The translations under genes were made by a program, and so were the position numbers. A stretch of DNA of 64,000 bases from Amaricoccus sp. Its GTDB lineage: Bacteria; Pseudomonadota; Alphaproteobacteria; Rhodobacterales; Rhodobacteraceae. Positions 1-8,167 of this stretch are shown here, one piece after another; positions within the stretch are counted from its first letter, which is position 1; each line of letters starts with the position of its first letter. The stretch is taken from NCBI RefSeq assembly GCF_017993425.1, contig NZ_JAGOMQ010000003.1, positions 62,001 to 126,000 on the forward strand, given 5' to 3'. A model generated the notes under the pieces. The model worked only from the letters and a program-made list of their open reading frames with translations. It was not told where the DNA came from and made no database searches.

Positions 1-46
1 TCAACCATATGAAATCAATTATATATATGGTGCGGACGTCTTTTCG

Positions 47-324
47 CGCCCTGCGGGACAGTGGAGACAGGGCGCGGCCCTAGGCTGGTCGCGACGTAGA
101 AGCCAGACGGATTTGACCCGTGGCAAATCCGTCCGTGATCGCCCCTGCGGGGGGCGAGCGCGATTCCGCGCTCGCCGGGGCGCTCACGGACGGATTGCGC
201 GCGACGGGGAAATCTGGACCCCCGCCGGCCTCCGCGCCAACGCGCTCCGGCCGCCGGCGCGGCGAAAGCTGTGCTTTCGCTTGTCGCGCCGGGCCTCGCG
301 GGCAAGCCCGCTTTGGTCGGGCGC
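47..324 (+). repeat. MITE-like element, copy 1 (right end truncated)
   Basis: This is the first of four copies of a hairpin-rich intergenic repeat; the others are at 19498-19847, about 40845-41161 and 41868-42186. The left end (47-60) matches the 14-bp terminal inverted repeat of the intact copies at 10 of 14 positions. The body carries the same nested inverted repeats, including GACGGATTTG/CAAATCCGTC and CGAAAGC/GCTTTCG. Similarity stops at about 324, just before the stop codon of the M20 peptidase gene, so the right terminal repeat is missing. Its internal sequence is closer to copy 3 than to copies 2 and 4, which suggests an older subfamily. The 46 bases to its left are AT-rich and hold no recognisable gene. 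Confidence 0.8.
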
Positions 325-328
325 CCAG

Positions 329-1714
329 TCAGCTCCGGGACAGGGCGTCGAGGATGCGGGCCCAGGAGCGGATGCCGCGGTGGAAGCTCGCGAGGTCGTA
401 TTTCTCGTTCGGCGAGTGGATGCGGTCGTCGTCGAGGGCGAAGCCGGTCAGGACGACGTCCATGCCGAGCGTCTCCTTGATCTCGGTGGTGATCGGGATC
501 GAGCCGCCCATGCCGAGCATCGCCGGGGGGCGGCCCCATTCCGCCTCGAGCGCCGCGGCGGTGGCGCGGAAGGCCGGGCCGTCGGGCGAGAACGCCGTCG
601 CGCGGCCGGAGCCGTGCTCGGTGAACTCGACCTTGCAGTCCGCGGGAACGCGCGCCCGCACGAAGTCGCGGAAGGCGGCGCGGACCTTGTCGGGGTCCTG
701 GTCGAAGACCAGCCGGAACGACACCTTGGCCGAGGCGCGGCTCGGGATCACCGTCTTGAACCCGGCGCCCTGGTAGCCGCCGCCCATGCCGTTCACCTCG
801 GCCGTGGGCCGCGAGGTCACCTGCTCCAGCACGCTGCGGCCCTTCTCGCCGGCGGGGATGGAGAGGCCGATGGGGCCGAGGAACTCCGCCGCGGAGAGGT
901 CGAGCCGCGCCCAGCTCTCGCGGATCGCGTCGGGCAGCTCGCGCACGCCGTCGTAGAAGCCGGGGATGGTGACGCGGCCGTCGTCGTCGTGGAGGTCGGC
1001 GAGGATCCGCGCCAGCACGTGGTTGGGGTTGCGCGCCGCCGAGCCGTAGGCGCCGGAATGCAGGTCGCGGTCGGCGCAGGTGATGGTCACCTCCTCGCCG
1101 CAGAGGCCGCGCAGCATGGTGGTGATCATCGGCGTCTGCGGGTCCCACATGCCGGTGTCGCAGATGAGGCCGATGTCGGCCTTCAGCTCCGCGGCGCGGG
1201 ACTTCAGGAACGGCGGCAGGTGCTCGCCGCCGCTCTCCTCCTCGCCCTCGATCAGCACGCTGAGCGGGATGGGGAGCCGGCCCGTGACCGCCTTCCAGGC
1301 GCGGCAGGCCTCGACGAAGGTCATCACCTGGCCCTTGTCGTCGGAGGCGCCGCGGGCGCGGATCTGCCGCGTGCCGTCCGGGCCCGCCTCGATGGCGGGG
1401 TCGAAGGGGTCGCGGGTCCAGAGCTCCAGCGGGTCGACGGGCTGCACGTCGTAGTGGCCGTAGAAGAGCGCCGAGGGGCCGTCGCCGTCGCGCAGGTGGC
1501 CGAGCACGATGGGGTGGCCGTCGGTCGGATGCGCGGCGGCCGCGAAGCCGATCGAGGCGAGGTCGCGCGCGTGCCAGTCGGCGCAGTCGCGGCAGGCGCC
1601 GGCGAAGGCGGGGTCGGTCGAGATCGAGCGGATGCGCAGCGTCTCGAAGAGGCGCGCGAGCGCGTTGTCGAGGTCGGCGTCGATATGGGCGAGGACGCGG
1701 TCGAGGTCGGACAT
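329..1714 (-). CDS. M20 family metallopeptidase (dipeptidase-like)
   Basis: This 461-residue protein should be a cytoplasmic zinc-dependent amidohydrolase or dipeptidase that cleaves short peptides or N-acyl amino acids. The M20 signature is clear: GHYDVQPVD carries the first metal-ligand histidine, followed by SDDKGQ and then EGEEESGG with the catalytic glutamates. The middle part is the usual dimerisation insert (around AEVNGMGGGYQGAGFK), and the C-terminus has the GGSIPITTEIKE block typical of the family. Length is normal and there is no signal peptide. It lies 25 nt downstream of the iron-dependent alcohol dehydrogenase gene on the same strand and could be co-transcribed with it. The exact substrate cannot be read from sequence. 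Confidence 0.9.
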   Translation of the reverse strand: MSDLDRVLAHIDADLDNALARLFETLRIRSISTDPAFAGACRDCADWHARDLASIGFAAAAHPTDGHPIVLGHLRDGDGPSALFYGHYDVQPVDPLELWTRDPFDPAIEAGPDGTRQIRARGASDDKGQVMTFVEACRAWKAVTGRLPIPLSVLIEGEEESGGEHLPPFLKSRAAELKADIGLICDTGMWDPQTPMITTMLRGLCGEEVTITCADRDLHSGAYGSAARNPNHVLARILADLHDDDGRVTIPGFYDGVRELPDAIRESWARLDLSAAEFLGPIGLSIPAGEKGRSVLEQVTSRPTAEVNGMGGGYQGAGFKTVIPSRASAKVSFRLVFDQDPDKVRAAFRDFVRARVPADCKVEFTEHGSGRATAFSPDGPAFRATAAALEAEWGRPPAMLGMGGSIPITTEIKETLGMDVVLTGFALDDDRIHSPNEKYDLASFHRGIRSWARILDALSRS

Positions 1715-1739
1715 GCTTCTCTCCTGAAATCCCGCCGGC

Positions 1740-2894
1740 TCAGACCCGGCCTTCGGCGGCGCGCCGGTAGAGGTCGAGCGCGTCGGCGACGGCGAGCTCG
1801 CGGGGGTTCCCCCCGGCGGTCGGGTCGACCACCGCCATCGCGGCCATGGCGTCGAAGCGCGCGTCGTCGACGCGGATGCCGCCGAGGTCGTGCGGCACGC
1901 CGAGCTCGCGGCGCAGCTCCAGCACCCAGTCGATGAGCCCGTCGAGCCCGCCCGCGAGCCCGAGCCAGCCGGCGAGGCGGTCGGCCTTGTCGGCGATCCC
2001 GGCGCGGTTGAAGGCGAGCACGTAGGGCATGAAGACGGCGTTGGTGAGGCCGTGGTGGGTGTCGTAGAGGGCGCCGACCGGGTGGCTGAGCGCGTGGATG
2101 GCGCCGAGGCCCTTCTGGAACGCGGTCGCGCCCATGGCGGCGGCGGAGAGCATGTTCCCGCGCGCCTCGAGGTCGGTCCCGTCGTGGTAGGCCCGCGGCA
2201 GGTATTCCTTGACCAGCCGCACGCCCTCGACGGCGATCCCCTCGGCCATCGGGTGGTAGGAGGGGGCGAAGTAGGCCTCGAGGCAATGGGCGAGCGCGTC
2301 CATGCCGGTGCCGGCGGTCAGCGCCGGCGGCAGGCCGACGGTCAGCTCCGGATCGAGGATCACCTGCGCCGGCAGCATCTTCGGGTGGAAGATCACCTTC
2401 TTCACGTGCTCGGCGAGGTTGGTGATGACGCCGGCGCGGCCGACCTCGGAGCCGGTGCCGGCGGTGGTCGGCACGGCGACGATCGGGGCGATGCCGGCGG
2501 GGTCGGCGCGGGTCCACCAGTCGCCGACGTCCTCGAAGTCCCACATCGGCCGCGACTGCCCGCGCATGAAGGCGACCACCTTGCCGCAGTCGAGCGCCGA
2601 GCCGCCGCCGAAGGCGACGACGCCGTCGTGGTCGCCCGCCCGCAGCGCGGCGATGCCGGCCTCGACGTTGGCGTCGGTCGGGTTCGGCTTCACGTCCGTG
2701 AACACCTCGGGAGCGAGCCCGTCGGCGCGCATCACGTCGAGGGCGCGGGCGGCGATCGGCAGCGGCGCGATGCCGGGATCGGTGACGAAGAGCGGCCGCG
2801 CGATGCCGGCGGCCTTGCACGCGGCCCCCAGCTCGGCGATGCGCCCGGCGCCGAAGCGGATCGCGGTGGGATAGCTCCAGTTGGCGGTGGTCAT
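1740..2894 (-). CDS. Iron-containing alcohol dehydrogenase
   Basis: This is a group III NAD(P)-dependent alcohol dehydrogenase of about 384 residues that interconverts an alcohol and its aldehyde. The Rossmann-side motif VAFGGGSALDCGK is followed by TTAGTGSEVGR. The metal-binding region GTGMDALAHCLEAYFAPSYHP and AIHALSHPVGALYDTHHG supplies the expected Asp and His ligands. I chose the ATG at 2894, because the product then begins MTTANWSYPT like its relatives; a 13-residue longer form would start at 2933. An aldehyde dehydrogenase and a glutamine-synthetase-like ligase lie upstream on the same strand. A shared role in amino-alcohol or polyamine breakdown is possible but is only inference. Confidence 0.9.
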   Translation of the reverse strand: MTTANWSYPTAIRFGAGRIAELGAACKAAGIARPLFVTDPGIAPLPIAARALDVMRADGLAPEVFTDVKPNPTDANVEAGIAALRAGDHDGVVAFGGGSALDCGKVVAFMRGQSRPMWDFEDVGDWWTRADPAGIAPIVAVPTTAGTGSEVGRAGVITNLAEHVKKVIFHPKMLPAQVILDPELTVGLPPALTAGTGMDALAHCLEAYFAPSYHPMAEGIAVEGVRLVKEYLPRAYHDGTDLEARGNMLSAAAMGATAFQKGLGAIHALSHPVGALYDTHHGLTNAVFMPYVLAFNRAGIADKADRLAGWLGLAGGLDGLIDWVLELRRELGVPHDLGGIRVDDARFDAMAAMAVVDPTAGGNPRELAVADALDLYRRAAEGRV

Positions 2895-2946
2895 GATCGG
2901 TCTCGCAGGCGGCGGGAGACCAGTTACGGGCAAGCGCGTCCGGAGT

Positions 2947-3465
2947 TCAACGCCCCTTCGGCGCCGCGTCTCCGCCGCCGAGCTCGACCCCGGCCAGCAG
3001 GTCGTCGACGAAATGCGCGATGAGCTGCGCCCGCCCCGCCACGCCGGCCTTGCGGTAGACCGCCGCCCCCTGCGCCCGGACGGTCCCCTCGCGCGCGCCG
3101 CGCAGGGCCGCGATCTCGGCGGCGGAGAAGCCCTTGAGGGTGAGGAGCGCCACCTCGCGCTCGGCCGGGGTCAGGCCCCAGGCGGCGAAGGTCTCCGTGA
3201 CCAGCGCCGCGAAGGCGCCGCTCGCGGCCTTGAGCCGGTCGCTCATCCGCTCGGCCCGCGCCTGCATCCGCCGGACCTCGCCGGCGATCAGCGCCGAGCC
3301 GAGGAGCAGCGTCGTCACGATGGCGACCTCCAGCGCCGCGTGGCCGTGGTCCGTCGCCAGCTCGGGGAGCTCGGAGAGGATGTCGACGAGGAGGAGCACG
3401 CCGCAGAGCGCCTGGAGCGCGGCGGCGAGCCCCAGCAGCCGCCCTCGCGTGAGCCAGGCCGACAC
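2947..3465 (-). CDS. Membrane-anchored LuxR-type HTH regulator
   Basis: This 172-residue protein combines two predicted N-terminal membrane helices (about residues 10-28 and 45-65) with a C-terminal LuxR/FixJ-type helix-turn-helix. The HTH follows the pattern LTPAEREVALLTLKGFSAAEIA then GTVRAQGAAVYRKAGV, with normal spacing. There is no receiver or ligand-binding domain, so it is probably a membrane-tethered DNA-binding protein. The start is GTG. It sits 12 nt after the cytochrome b561 gene and 52 nt before the alcohol dehydrogenase gene, so it may regulate this local group. The signal it senses is unknown. Confidence 0.8.
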   Translation of the reverse strand: MSAWLTRGRLLGLAAALQALCGVLLLVDILSELPELATDHGHAALEVAIVTTLLLGSALIAGEVRRMQARAERMSDRLKAASGAFAALVTETFAAWGLTPAEREVALLTLKGFSAAEIAALRGAREGTVRAQGAAVYRKAGVAGRAQLIAHFVDDLLAGVELGGGDAAPKGR

Positions 3466-3477
3466 TTGGCGCCTCCC

Positions 3478-4023
3478 TCAGGGCCGCTTGCGGCCGGTGA
3501 TCATCGCCAGGACGAGGTTCTCGCGGTGGCGCAGGCTCTCCCAGGCTACGCCCAGCCAGTGCAGGACGACAAGGCCGACGCCGAGGTCGGCGATGGTCTC
3601 GTGAAGTTCCTCGAGCCAGCCCGCGCCCCAGAAGCGGTCGAGGCCCATCATCCAGCCGGTGGCCCCGAGCCCCGCCACCACGGCGAGGAGCGCGACGACC
3701 ATGGCGCCCCCGGCGGGGTTGTGGCCGAGATGGCGGGGCTCCGTCCCGCGCAGGACCGCCCGGGCGTAGGCGAGGAGCCCCGCCGGGCCGGGGACGAAGT
3801 CGGCGAAGCGGGCGCGGCGCGGGCCGGCGAAGCCCCAGAGGATGCGCGCGGCCGCCGCGGCGACGGCGATCCAGCCGAGGGTCTCGTGCGTCCCGCGCGG
3901 CGAGGTCAGCGCGAAGGCGCCGAGGAAGCCGGCGGCCAGCGTCCAGTGCAGGACCCGGAGCAGCGGGTCCCAGACCCGGACGGTCGCGCCCATGCCCCCG
4001 CCCGCGCCCGCCTCGCCCGGCAT
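3478..4023 (-). CDS. Cytochrome b561 family di-haem membrane protein
   Basis: This 181-residue inner-membrane protein has about four hydrophobic helices. It shows haem-ligand histidines at RVLHWTLAAG near the N-terminus, at HETLGW, at LEELHETIADLG and at VVLHWLGVAWES. That is the cytochrome b561/Ni-Fe-hydrogenase b-subunit pattern used in quinone-linked electron transfer. The start at 4023 overlaps the stop of the upstream PepSY gene in a TGATG junction, indicating translational coupling. Cytochrome b561 and PepSY genes are often paired in proteobacteria, where the pair is thought to move electrons across the membrane. The redox partner here is unknown. Confidence 0.88.
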   Translation of the reverse strand: MPGEAGAGGGMGATVRVWDPLLRVLHWTLAAGFLGAFALTSPRGTHETLGWIAVAAAAARILWGFAGPRRARFADFVPGPAGLLAYARAVLRGTEPRHLGHNPAGGAMVVALLAVVAGLGATGWMMGLDRFWGAGWLEELHETIADLGVGLVVLHWLGVAWESLRHRENLVLAMITGRKRP

Positions 4024-4277
4024 CAGTCCTCCTCGCGCTGCAGCTCGGCCCCGGTGGCGGGGTCGTAGTAGATCTCGAGCTTGGTCTCGCCGTTCTTGCC
4101 GTAGATCTCGTAGCAGCCGTCGCTGACCTTCATCTCGCGGATCGCGCCGCCGGCCTCCTCGAAGCCCTTGGCGACCTGCCACATCGGCAGGGACATCGGC
4201 GTGCCGGAGCAGTTCGGGTCGGCGAAGGCCGGCGCCGCGGCGAGCGCGGCCGCGAGGCAAAGGGCGGGTTTCAGCAT
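4023..4277 (-). CDS. Small periplasmic PepSY-like protein
   Basis: This 84-residue protein begins with a classical signal peptide (MLKPALCLAAALAAAPAFA, cleavage expected before DPN). The mature part is a single PepSY-like module: a helix (MWQVAKGFEEAGG) followed by strands ending IREMKVSDGCYEIYGKNG and KLEIYYDPATG. Mature PepSY domains of this size accompany cytochrome b561 proteins. The two genes here overlap by one base, so they are almost certainly made together. The protein has two cysteines, one just after the signal sequence and one in the strand region, which might form a disulfide. Confidence 0.8.
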   Translation of the reverse strand: MLKPALCLAAALAAAPAFADPNCSGTPMSLPMWQVAKGFEEAGGAIREMKVSDGCYEIYGKNGETKLEIYYDPATGAELQREED

Positions 4278-4401
4278 GGCGGTCTCCCATCGGCGTCGTC
4301 CGGCCTCATCGCCGGCGGGACAGCAATGGCGACGCCTGCGGGCGCGGCGCCATCGGCGTCGCGCTTATAAGCGGGCGCATAAGCATTCGCTTATGGGGGC
4401 G

Positions 4402-5790
4402 TCAGCCGGGGAGCTGCTTGCGCAGGTGGTAGGATTTCGGCCGGGTGAGGCTGAGCCAGCCGAGATAGGAGAGCGAGGTCCCGCGCCCGGTCTCCTTGCA
4501 GCCGGTCCAGCACAGCGCCGGGTCGAGGTAGTCGGCGCGGTTCATGAACACGGTGCCGGTCTCGACCCGCGCGCCGATCTCCGCCGCCGCCGCGACGTCC
4601 CCGGTCCAGATCGACGCGGTCAGCCCGTAGCGGCAGTCGTTCATCAGCGCCACCGCCTCCTCGTCGCCGGAGACGGGCATGATGCCGACGACGGGCCCGA
4701 AGCTCTCCTCGGTCATCACCCGCATGGAATGGTCGACGCCGACCAGCACCTGCGGCGCGAGGTAGGCGTCCGTGCCGGTGTCGGCCGGGAACAGCGCCGG
4801 ATCGACCAGCGGCCGGGCCCCCGCCGCGACCGCCTCGGCGACCTGGCCACGGACCGTCTCGGCGAAGCGGCGGTTGGCCATCGGGCCGAGGGTGGTCGCC
4901 TTCTCCAGCGGGTTGCCGAGTCTCAGCCCCGAGGCCCAGGCGGCGGCCTTCTCGACGAAGGGGTCGAAGAGGCTCTGGTGGACGTAGATCCGCTCGATGC
5001 CGCAGCAGCACTGGCCGGCGTTGTACATCGCGCCGTCCATTAGCACGTCCACCGCGGCGTCGAGGTTGGCGTCGGCGCGGACGTAGCCCGGGTCCTTGCC
5101 GCCGAGCTCCAGCCCCGTGCCGACGAAGGTCCCCGCCGCCGCCCGCTCGATGGCGCGGCCGCCCTCGACCGAGCCGGTGAAGTTGATGAAGTCGAACGCG
5201 CGCCCGGCGATCAGCTCCGAGGTGGCGGCGTGGGTGAGGTGGAGGTTGGTGAACACCCCCTCCGGCAGGTGCGCGAAGGCCTGCGCCAGGCGCTCGCCGG
5301 CCAGCAGGGTCTGGCTCGCGTGCTTGAGCGCCACCGCGTTGCCGGCGATCAGCGCCGGGACGATGGTGTTGATCGCGGTGAGGTAGGGGTAGTTCCACGG
5401 CGCGATCACGAGGACGAGCCCGAGCGGCTCGCGGGCGAGGTAGCGCAGGAACCGCTCGCTCTCCTCGATCACCCGGGGCGCGAGGTTCTCCTCGGCGATC
5501 CCGGCCATGTAGGCGGTGCGCTCGCGCACCCCGCCCATCTCGCCGCCGTAGCGGACGGGGCGGCCCATCTGCCAGGCGAGCTCGGTCACCACGTCGGCGT
5601 TGACCCGGTCGAGCCGCGCCACGCCCTCCTGCACGAGCGCGATCCGCTCCTCCAGCGGCCGTCGCGCCCAGTCCTTCTGCGCCGCCCGCGCGCGCGCCAG
5701 CCGGTCGCGCGCCGCGCCCACGCTCTCGGCGGGGCGCTCGGCATAGACCGATCCGTCGATCGGCGAGACGCAGCGGATCATGTCGGTCAC
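4402..5790 (-). CDS. NAD-dependent aldehyde dehydrogenase family protein
   Basis: This 462-residue cytoplasmic enzyme should oxidise an aldehyde to its acid using NAD(P). The cofactor site is represented by VIAPWNYPYLT and FTGSVEGGRAIE. The general-base glutamate lies in GLELGGKDPGYV and the catalytic cysteine in YNAGQCCCGIERIYVH. The start is GTG at 5790, only 12 nt after the VapC stop codon, so it is probably transcribed with the toxin-antitoxin genes and the upstream glutamine-synthetase-like gene. That pairing resembles gamma-glutamylated amine catabolism, where a ligase product is oxidised to an aldehyde and then an acid, but no hydrolase or oxidase for such a pathway is nearby. Confidence 0.88.
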   Translation of the reverse strand: MTDMIRCVSPIDGSVYAERPAESVGAARDRLARARAAQKDWARRPLEERIALVQEGVARLDRVNADVVTELAWQMGRPVRYGGEMGGVRERTAYMAGIAEENLAPRVIEESERFLRYLAREPLGLVLVIAPWNYPYLTAINTIVPALIAGNAVALKHASQTLLAGERLAQAFAHLPEGVFTNLHLTHAATSELIAGRAFDFINFTGSVEGGRAIERAAAGTFVGTGLELGGKDPGYVRADANLDAAVDVLMDGAMYNAGQCCCGIERIYVHQSLFDPFVEKAAAWASGLRLGNPLEKATTLGPMANRRFAETVRGQVAEAVAAGARPLVDPALFPADTGTDAYLAPQVLVGVDHSMRVMTEESFGPVVGIMPVSGDEEAVALMNDCRYGLTASIWTGDVAAAAEIGARVETGTVFMNRADYLDPALCWTGCKETGRGTSLSYLGWLSLTRPKSYHLRKQLPG

Positions 5791-5802
5791 GATGCTCGGT
5801 CC

Positions 5803-6213
5803 TCAGCAGGGCAGGGCGGCCACGTGGCCGGCCCGGGCGTAGTCCAGGATGGCGCGGTCGCGGGTCAGGATGCGGAACTGGCGGCTACGCGCCGTCGCCA
5901 GGATGATGCGGTCGGCAGGGTCGCGGGGCGGCGCGCCCGGCAGGCTCGACGAGTCGATGAGCACGTCCGGGTCGAGGGCGCAGAGATCGATCCCCGGCTG
6001 CGCGAGCACCCGCCGGAACCACGCCGATGGATGGGCGGAGAGCGAGACCCGTCCCCGGGCGACGAGGAGCCCGATCTCCCAGGCCGAGATCGGCGAGACC
6101 CAGATGGTCCGGTCCGCCTGCCAGGCCTCGTCGAGCGCGGCCGCGGCGGGCCTGCCGATCTCGCCGCCGTCGGCGAGCCAGAGCATGGCGCAGGTGTCGA
6201 GCAGCAGCTGCAC
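5803..6213 (-). CDS. PIN-domain toxin of the VapC type
   Basis: This 136-residue protein is a single PIN ribonuclease domain. The acidic active-site residues are visible: Asp6 in VQLLLDTCAMLWL, Glu46 in SAWEIGLLVARGR, Asp98 and Asp101 in RDPADRIILATA, and Asp119 in LTRDRAILDY. The arrangement is that of the Sll0205-like VapC subgroup. The start is a GTG two nucleotides after the stop codon of the upstream antitoxin-like gene. VapC toxins cleave specific RNAs, often tRNA or rRNA, when their antitoxin is degraded. Here the antitoxin is unusual (see 6216-6599). Confidence 0.88.
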   Translation of the reverse strand: MQLLLDTCAMLWLADGGEIGRPAAAALDEAWQADRTIWVSPISAWEIGLLVARGRVSLSAHPSAWFRRVLAQPGIDLCALDPDVLIDSSSLPGAPPRDPADRIILATARSRQFRILTRDRAILDYARAGHVAALPC

Positions 6214-6215
6214 GC

Positions 6216-6599
6216 TCAGCCCGGCGTGTCGGCGCCGCCCCAGTCCGGATCGGCGGGCTCTCCGGGCCGGAAGTCCGGGGCGAAGGTCACGGTGCCCTTC
6301 ATGCAGCCGAGCAGCGGATGGCGTCCCGGACGCGGGGTCCCGACCTGCTCCACGGCGGCGAACCGGTGGAAAACCAGACGCCCGGCGGCCATGTCGACCT
6401 GCTCCGTCTGGAAGCCGGCGTCGAGCCAGGCCCGGGTGATGGCGCTGTTGGATGCGTTGTTGCTCCACCACGTGCGATGGCGGCGCGACGAGGCCGGCAG
6501 GCTGAAGCCGAGGATCGCCTCGATCTCGTCGAAGGCCATCGGCACCTGCTCGCGCCGATGCCGCTGGAGATGGTCCCGCAAGGGCTCATACTTGCTCAT
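6216..6599 (-). CDS. Predicted antitoxin: DUF7662-like domain with VapC-binding tail
   Basis: This 127-residue protein precedes the PIN toxin by two nucleotides. Residues 1-80 look like the DUF7662 domain (KYEPLRDHL, then FDEIEAILGFSLPASSRRH, then WWSNN and WLDAGF). Residues 94-120 (HPLLGCMKGTVTF, then EPADPDW) resemble the toxin-neutralising tail seen at the end of many AbrB/MazE-type VapB antitoxins. No AbrB, RHH or HTH domain is present, so the DUF7662 part probably supplies the DNA-binding or other N-terminal function. The antitoxin role is inferred from gene order, spacing and the tail; I know of no experimental support. Confidence 0.7.
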   Translation of the reverse strand: MSKYEPLRDHLQRHRREQVPMAFDEIEAILGFSLPASSRRHRTWWSNNASNSAITRAWLDAGFQTEQVDMAAGRLVFHRFAAVEQVGTPRPGRHPLLGCMKGTVTFAPDFRPGEPADPDWGGADTPG

Positions 6600-6669
6600 C
6601 CCCGGGCTCCGCCTGCTGCCGGTCCGAAGAAACTCACACCGAGGCGCACAAAGGTCAAGTGTGTGTTGG

Positions 6670-8034
6670 TCACGCCCGCTCGAAGCCGCGGGCGCGGTCC
6701 CAGTCGGTGACGCAGCGGTCGCTCTCGGCGATCTCCCAGCGGGCGGCGTGGACGTAGTGGTCGACCACGTCGTCGCCGAGGGCGGCGCGCAGGACCTTCG
6801 ACTTGCGCAGCGCCTCCGCCGCGTCGCGGAGGTTCGTCGGGATCTCGCGGGCGCGCGCCGCGGCGTAGGCGTCGCCGCGGAACTCGGGCTCCAGCTCCAG
6901 CTCGCGCTCGATCCCGTCGATCCCGGCGGCGAGCAGCGCCGCATAGGCGAGGTGCGGGTTGAGGTCGGCGCCGCCGACGCGGCACTCGACGCGGATCGCC
7001 TTCGTCTCCTCGCCGACGATGCGATAGCCTGCGGTGCGGTTGTCCGCCGACCAGATCGCCTTGGTCGGCGCGAAGGTCCCCGCGGCGAAGCGCTTGTAGG
7101 AGTTGACGTAGGGCGCGAGGAAATAGGTGATCTCCGAGGCGTGCGCCAGCAGCCCCGCGAGATAGCGCCGCATCAGCGTCGACATGCCGTAGGGCCCCGC
7201 CGGGTCGAGGAAGGCGGGCGCGCCGTCGAGCGTCCACAGCGACTGGTGGATATGCGCCGACGACCCCGCCGCGCGGGTGTCGGGCTTCGCCATGAAGGTG
7301 AGCGCCCGGCCCTTCGACCAGGCGATCTCCTTGCAGCCGTTCTTGACGATGACGTGGTTGTCGGCCGAGACCAGCGCCTCGGCGTAGCGGACGTTGATCT
7401 CCTCCTGTCCGGCCGAGGCCTCGCCCTTGGAGTTCTCGACCGGGATCCCCGCGGCGTTCAGCCCGGTGCGGATCGCCCGCATCACCTCCTCCTCCTTCGA
7501 GGTCTGGAAGATGTGGTAGTCCTCGTTGTAGGCGCTGATCGGCGTCGGCCAGCGGTAGCCGGCGGCCTGCACCTCCTCGAAGCTCTCGCGGAACAGGAAG
7601 AACTCGAGCTCCGAGGCCATCATCGCCCGGAGCCCCATCGCCTCCAGCCGGGCGCGCTGGCGCTTCAGGATGGCGCGGGGCGAGTGCGGGATGTCGTGGT
7701 GGCGGTGGTCCTGCACGTCGGCGAGGACCAGCGCCGTGCCGGGCAGCCAGGGGGTGACCCGCAGCGTCGAGAGGTCGGGCTTCAGGGCGTAGTCGCCGTA
7801 GCCGGTCTGCCAGCCCGTCGATTTGTAGCCCGGGACCGTCTCCATCTCGAGGTCGGTGGCGAGGAGGTAGTTGCAGCCATGGGTCTCGCGATGGCCGCTC
7901 TCGAGGAAGAACTCGGCCTGGAACCGCTTGCCCATCAGCCGGCCCTGCATGTCGACGAGCGCCACGAGGACCGTGTCGATCGCGCCCTCCGCGACCGCCT
8001 GCTGCAGCTCTTCGATCGTGAGCGCGCCCCGCAT
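6670..8034 (-). CDS. Glutamine synthetase family ligase (gamma-glutamyl-amine type)
   Basis: This 454-residue protein has the catalytic core of glutamine synthetase. There is an N-terminal beta-Grasp part (LVALVDMQGRLMGKRF), the metal-site block MMASELEFFLF, the glutamate/ATP region with EINVRYAEAL, the GSSAHIHQSLW motif and NRTAGYRIVG near the C-terminus. It lacks the adenylylation-loop region of classical GlnA, and the divergent N-terminus matches family members that ligate glutamate to amines such as polyamines or ethanolamine. Its downstream neighbours are the TA pair and an aldehyde dehydrogenase. The start at 8034 gives MRGALTIEELQQAV; the upstream in-frame extension is arginine/proline-rich and unlikely to be coding. 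Confidence 0.85.
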   Translation of the reverse strand: MRGALTIEELQQAVAEGAIDTVLVALVDMQGRLMGKRFQAEFFLESGHRETHGCNYLLATDLEMETVPGYKSTGWQTGYGDYALKPDLSTLRVTPWLPGTALVLADVQDHRHHDIPHSPRAILKRQRARLEAMGLRAMMASELEFFLFRESFEEVQAAGYRWPTPISAYNEDYHIFQTSKEEEVMRAIRTGLNAAGIPVENSKGEASAGQEEINVRYAEALVSADNHVIVKNGCKEIAWSKGRALTFMAKPDTRAAGSSAHIHQSLWTLDGAPAFLDPAGPYGMSTLMRRYLAGLLAHASEITYFLAPYVNSYKRFAAGTFAPTKAIWSADNRTAGYRIVGEETKAIRVECRVGGADLNPHLAYAALLAAGIDGIERELELEPEFRGDAYAAARAREIPTNLRDAAEALRKSKVLRAALGDDVVDHYVHAARWEIAESDRCVTDWDRARGFERA

Positions 8035-8167
8035 TCCGTTCCCCCGCCGCAGCTTTCGGCGCGAGGCTATCGGGGCGCGCGGGACCGCGCAAGGCGGGCG
8101 CGGCGGCGGGGCTCCGCCACGCCATGGTCGCAAGGCGGGCGCGGCGCGGGCGCCGCGCCGGGGCGGG

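Noticed and set aside
113-1936. A 607-residue + strand reading frame across the M20 peptidase and alcohol dehydrogenase genes
   Set aside because: It is an antisense shadow of two well-supported genes, made long by high GC. Composition is Arg/Ala/Gly-rich with no domain.
8138-8160. GC-rich inverted repeat downstream of gap as a rho-independent terminator
   Set aside because: There is no T-run on the gap transcript side, and such repeats are common at this GC content.
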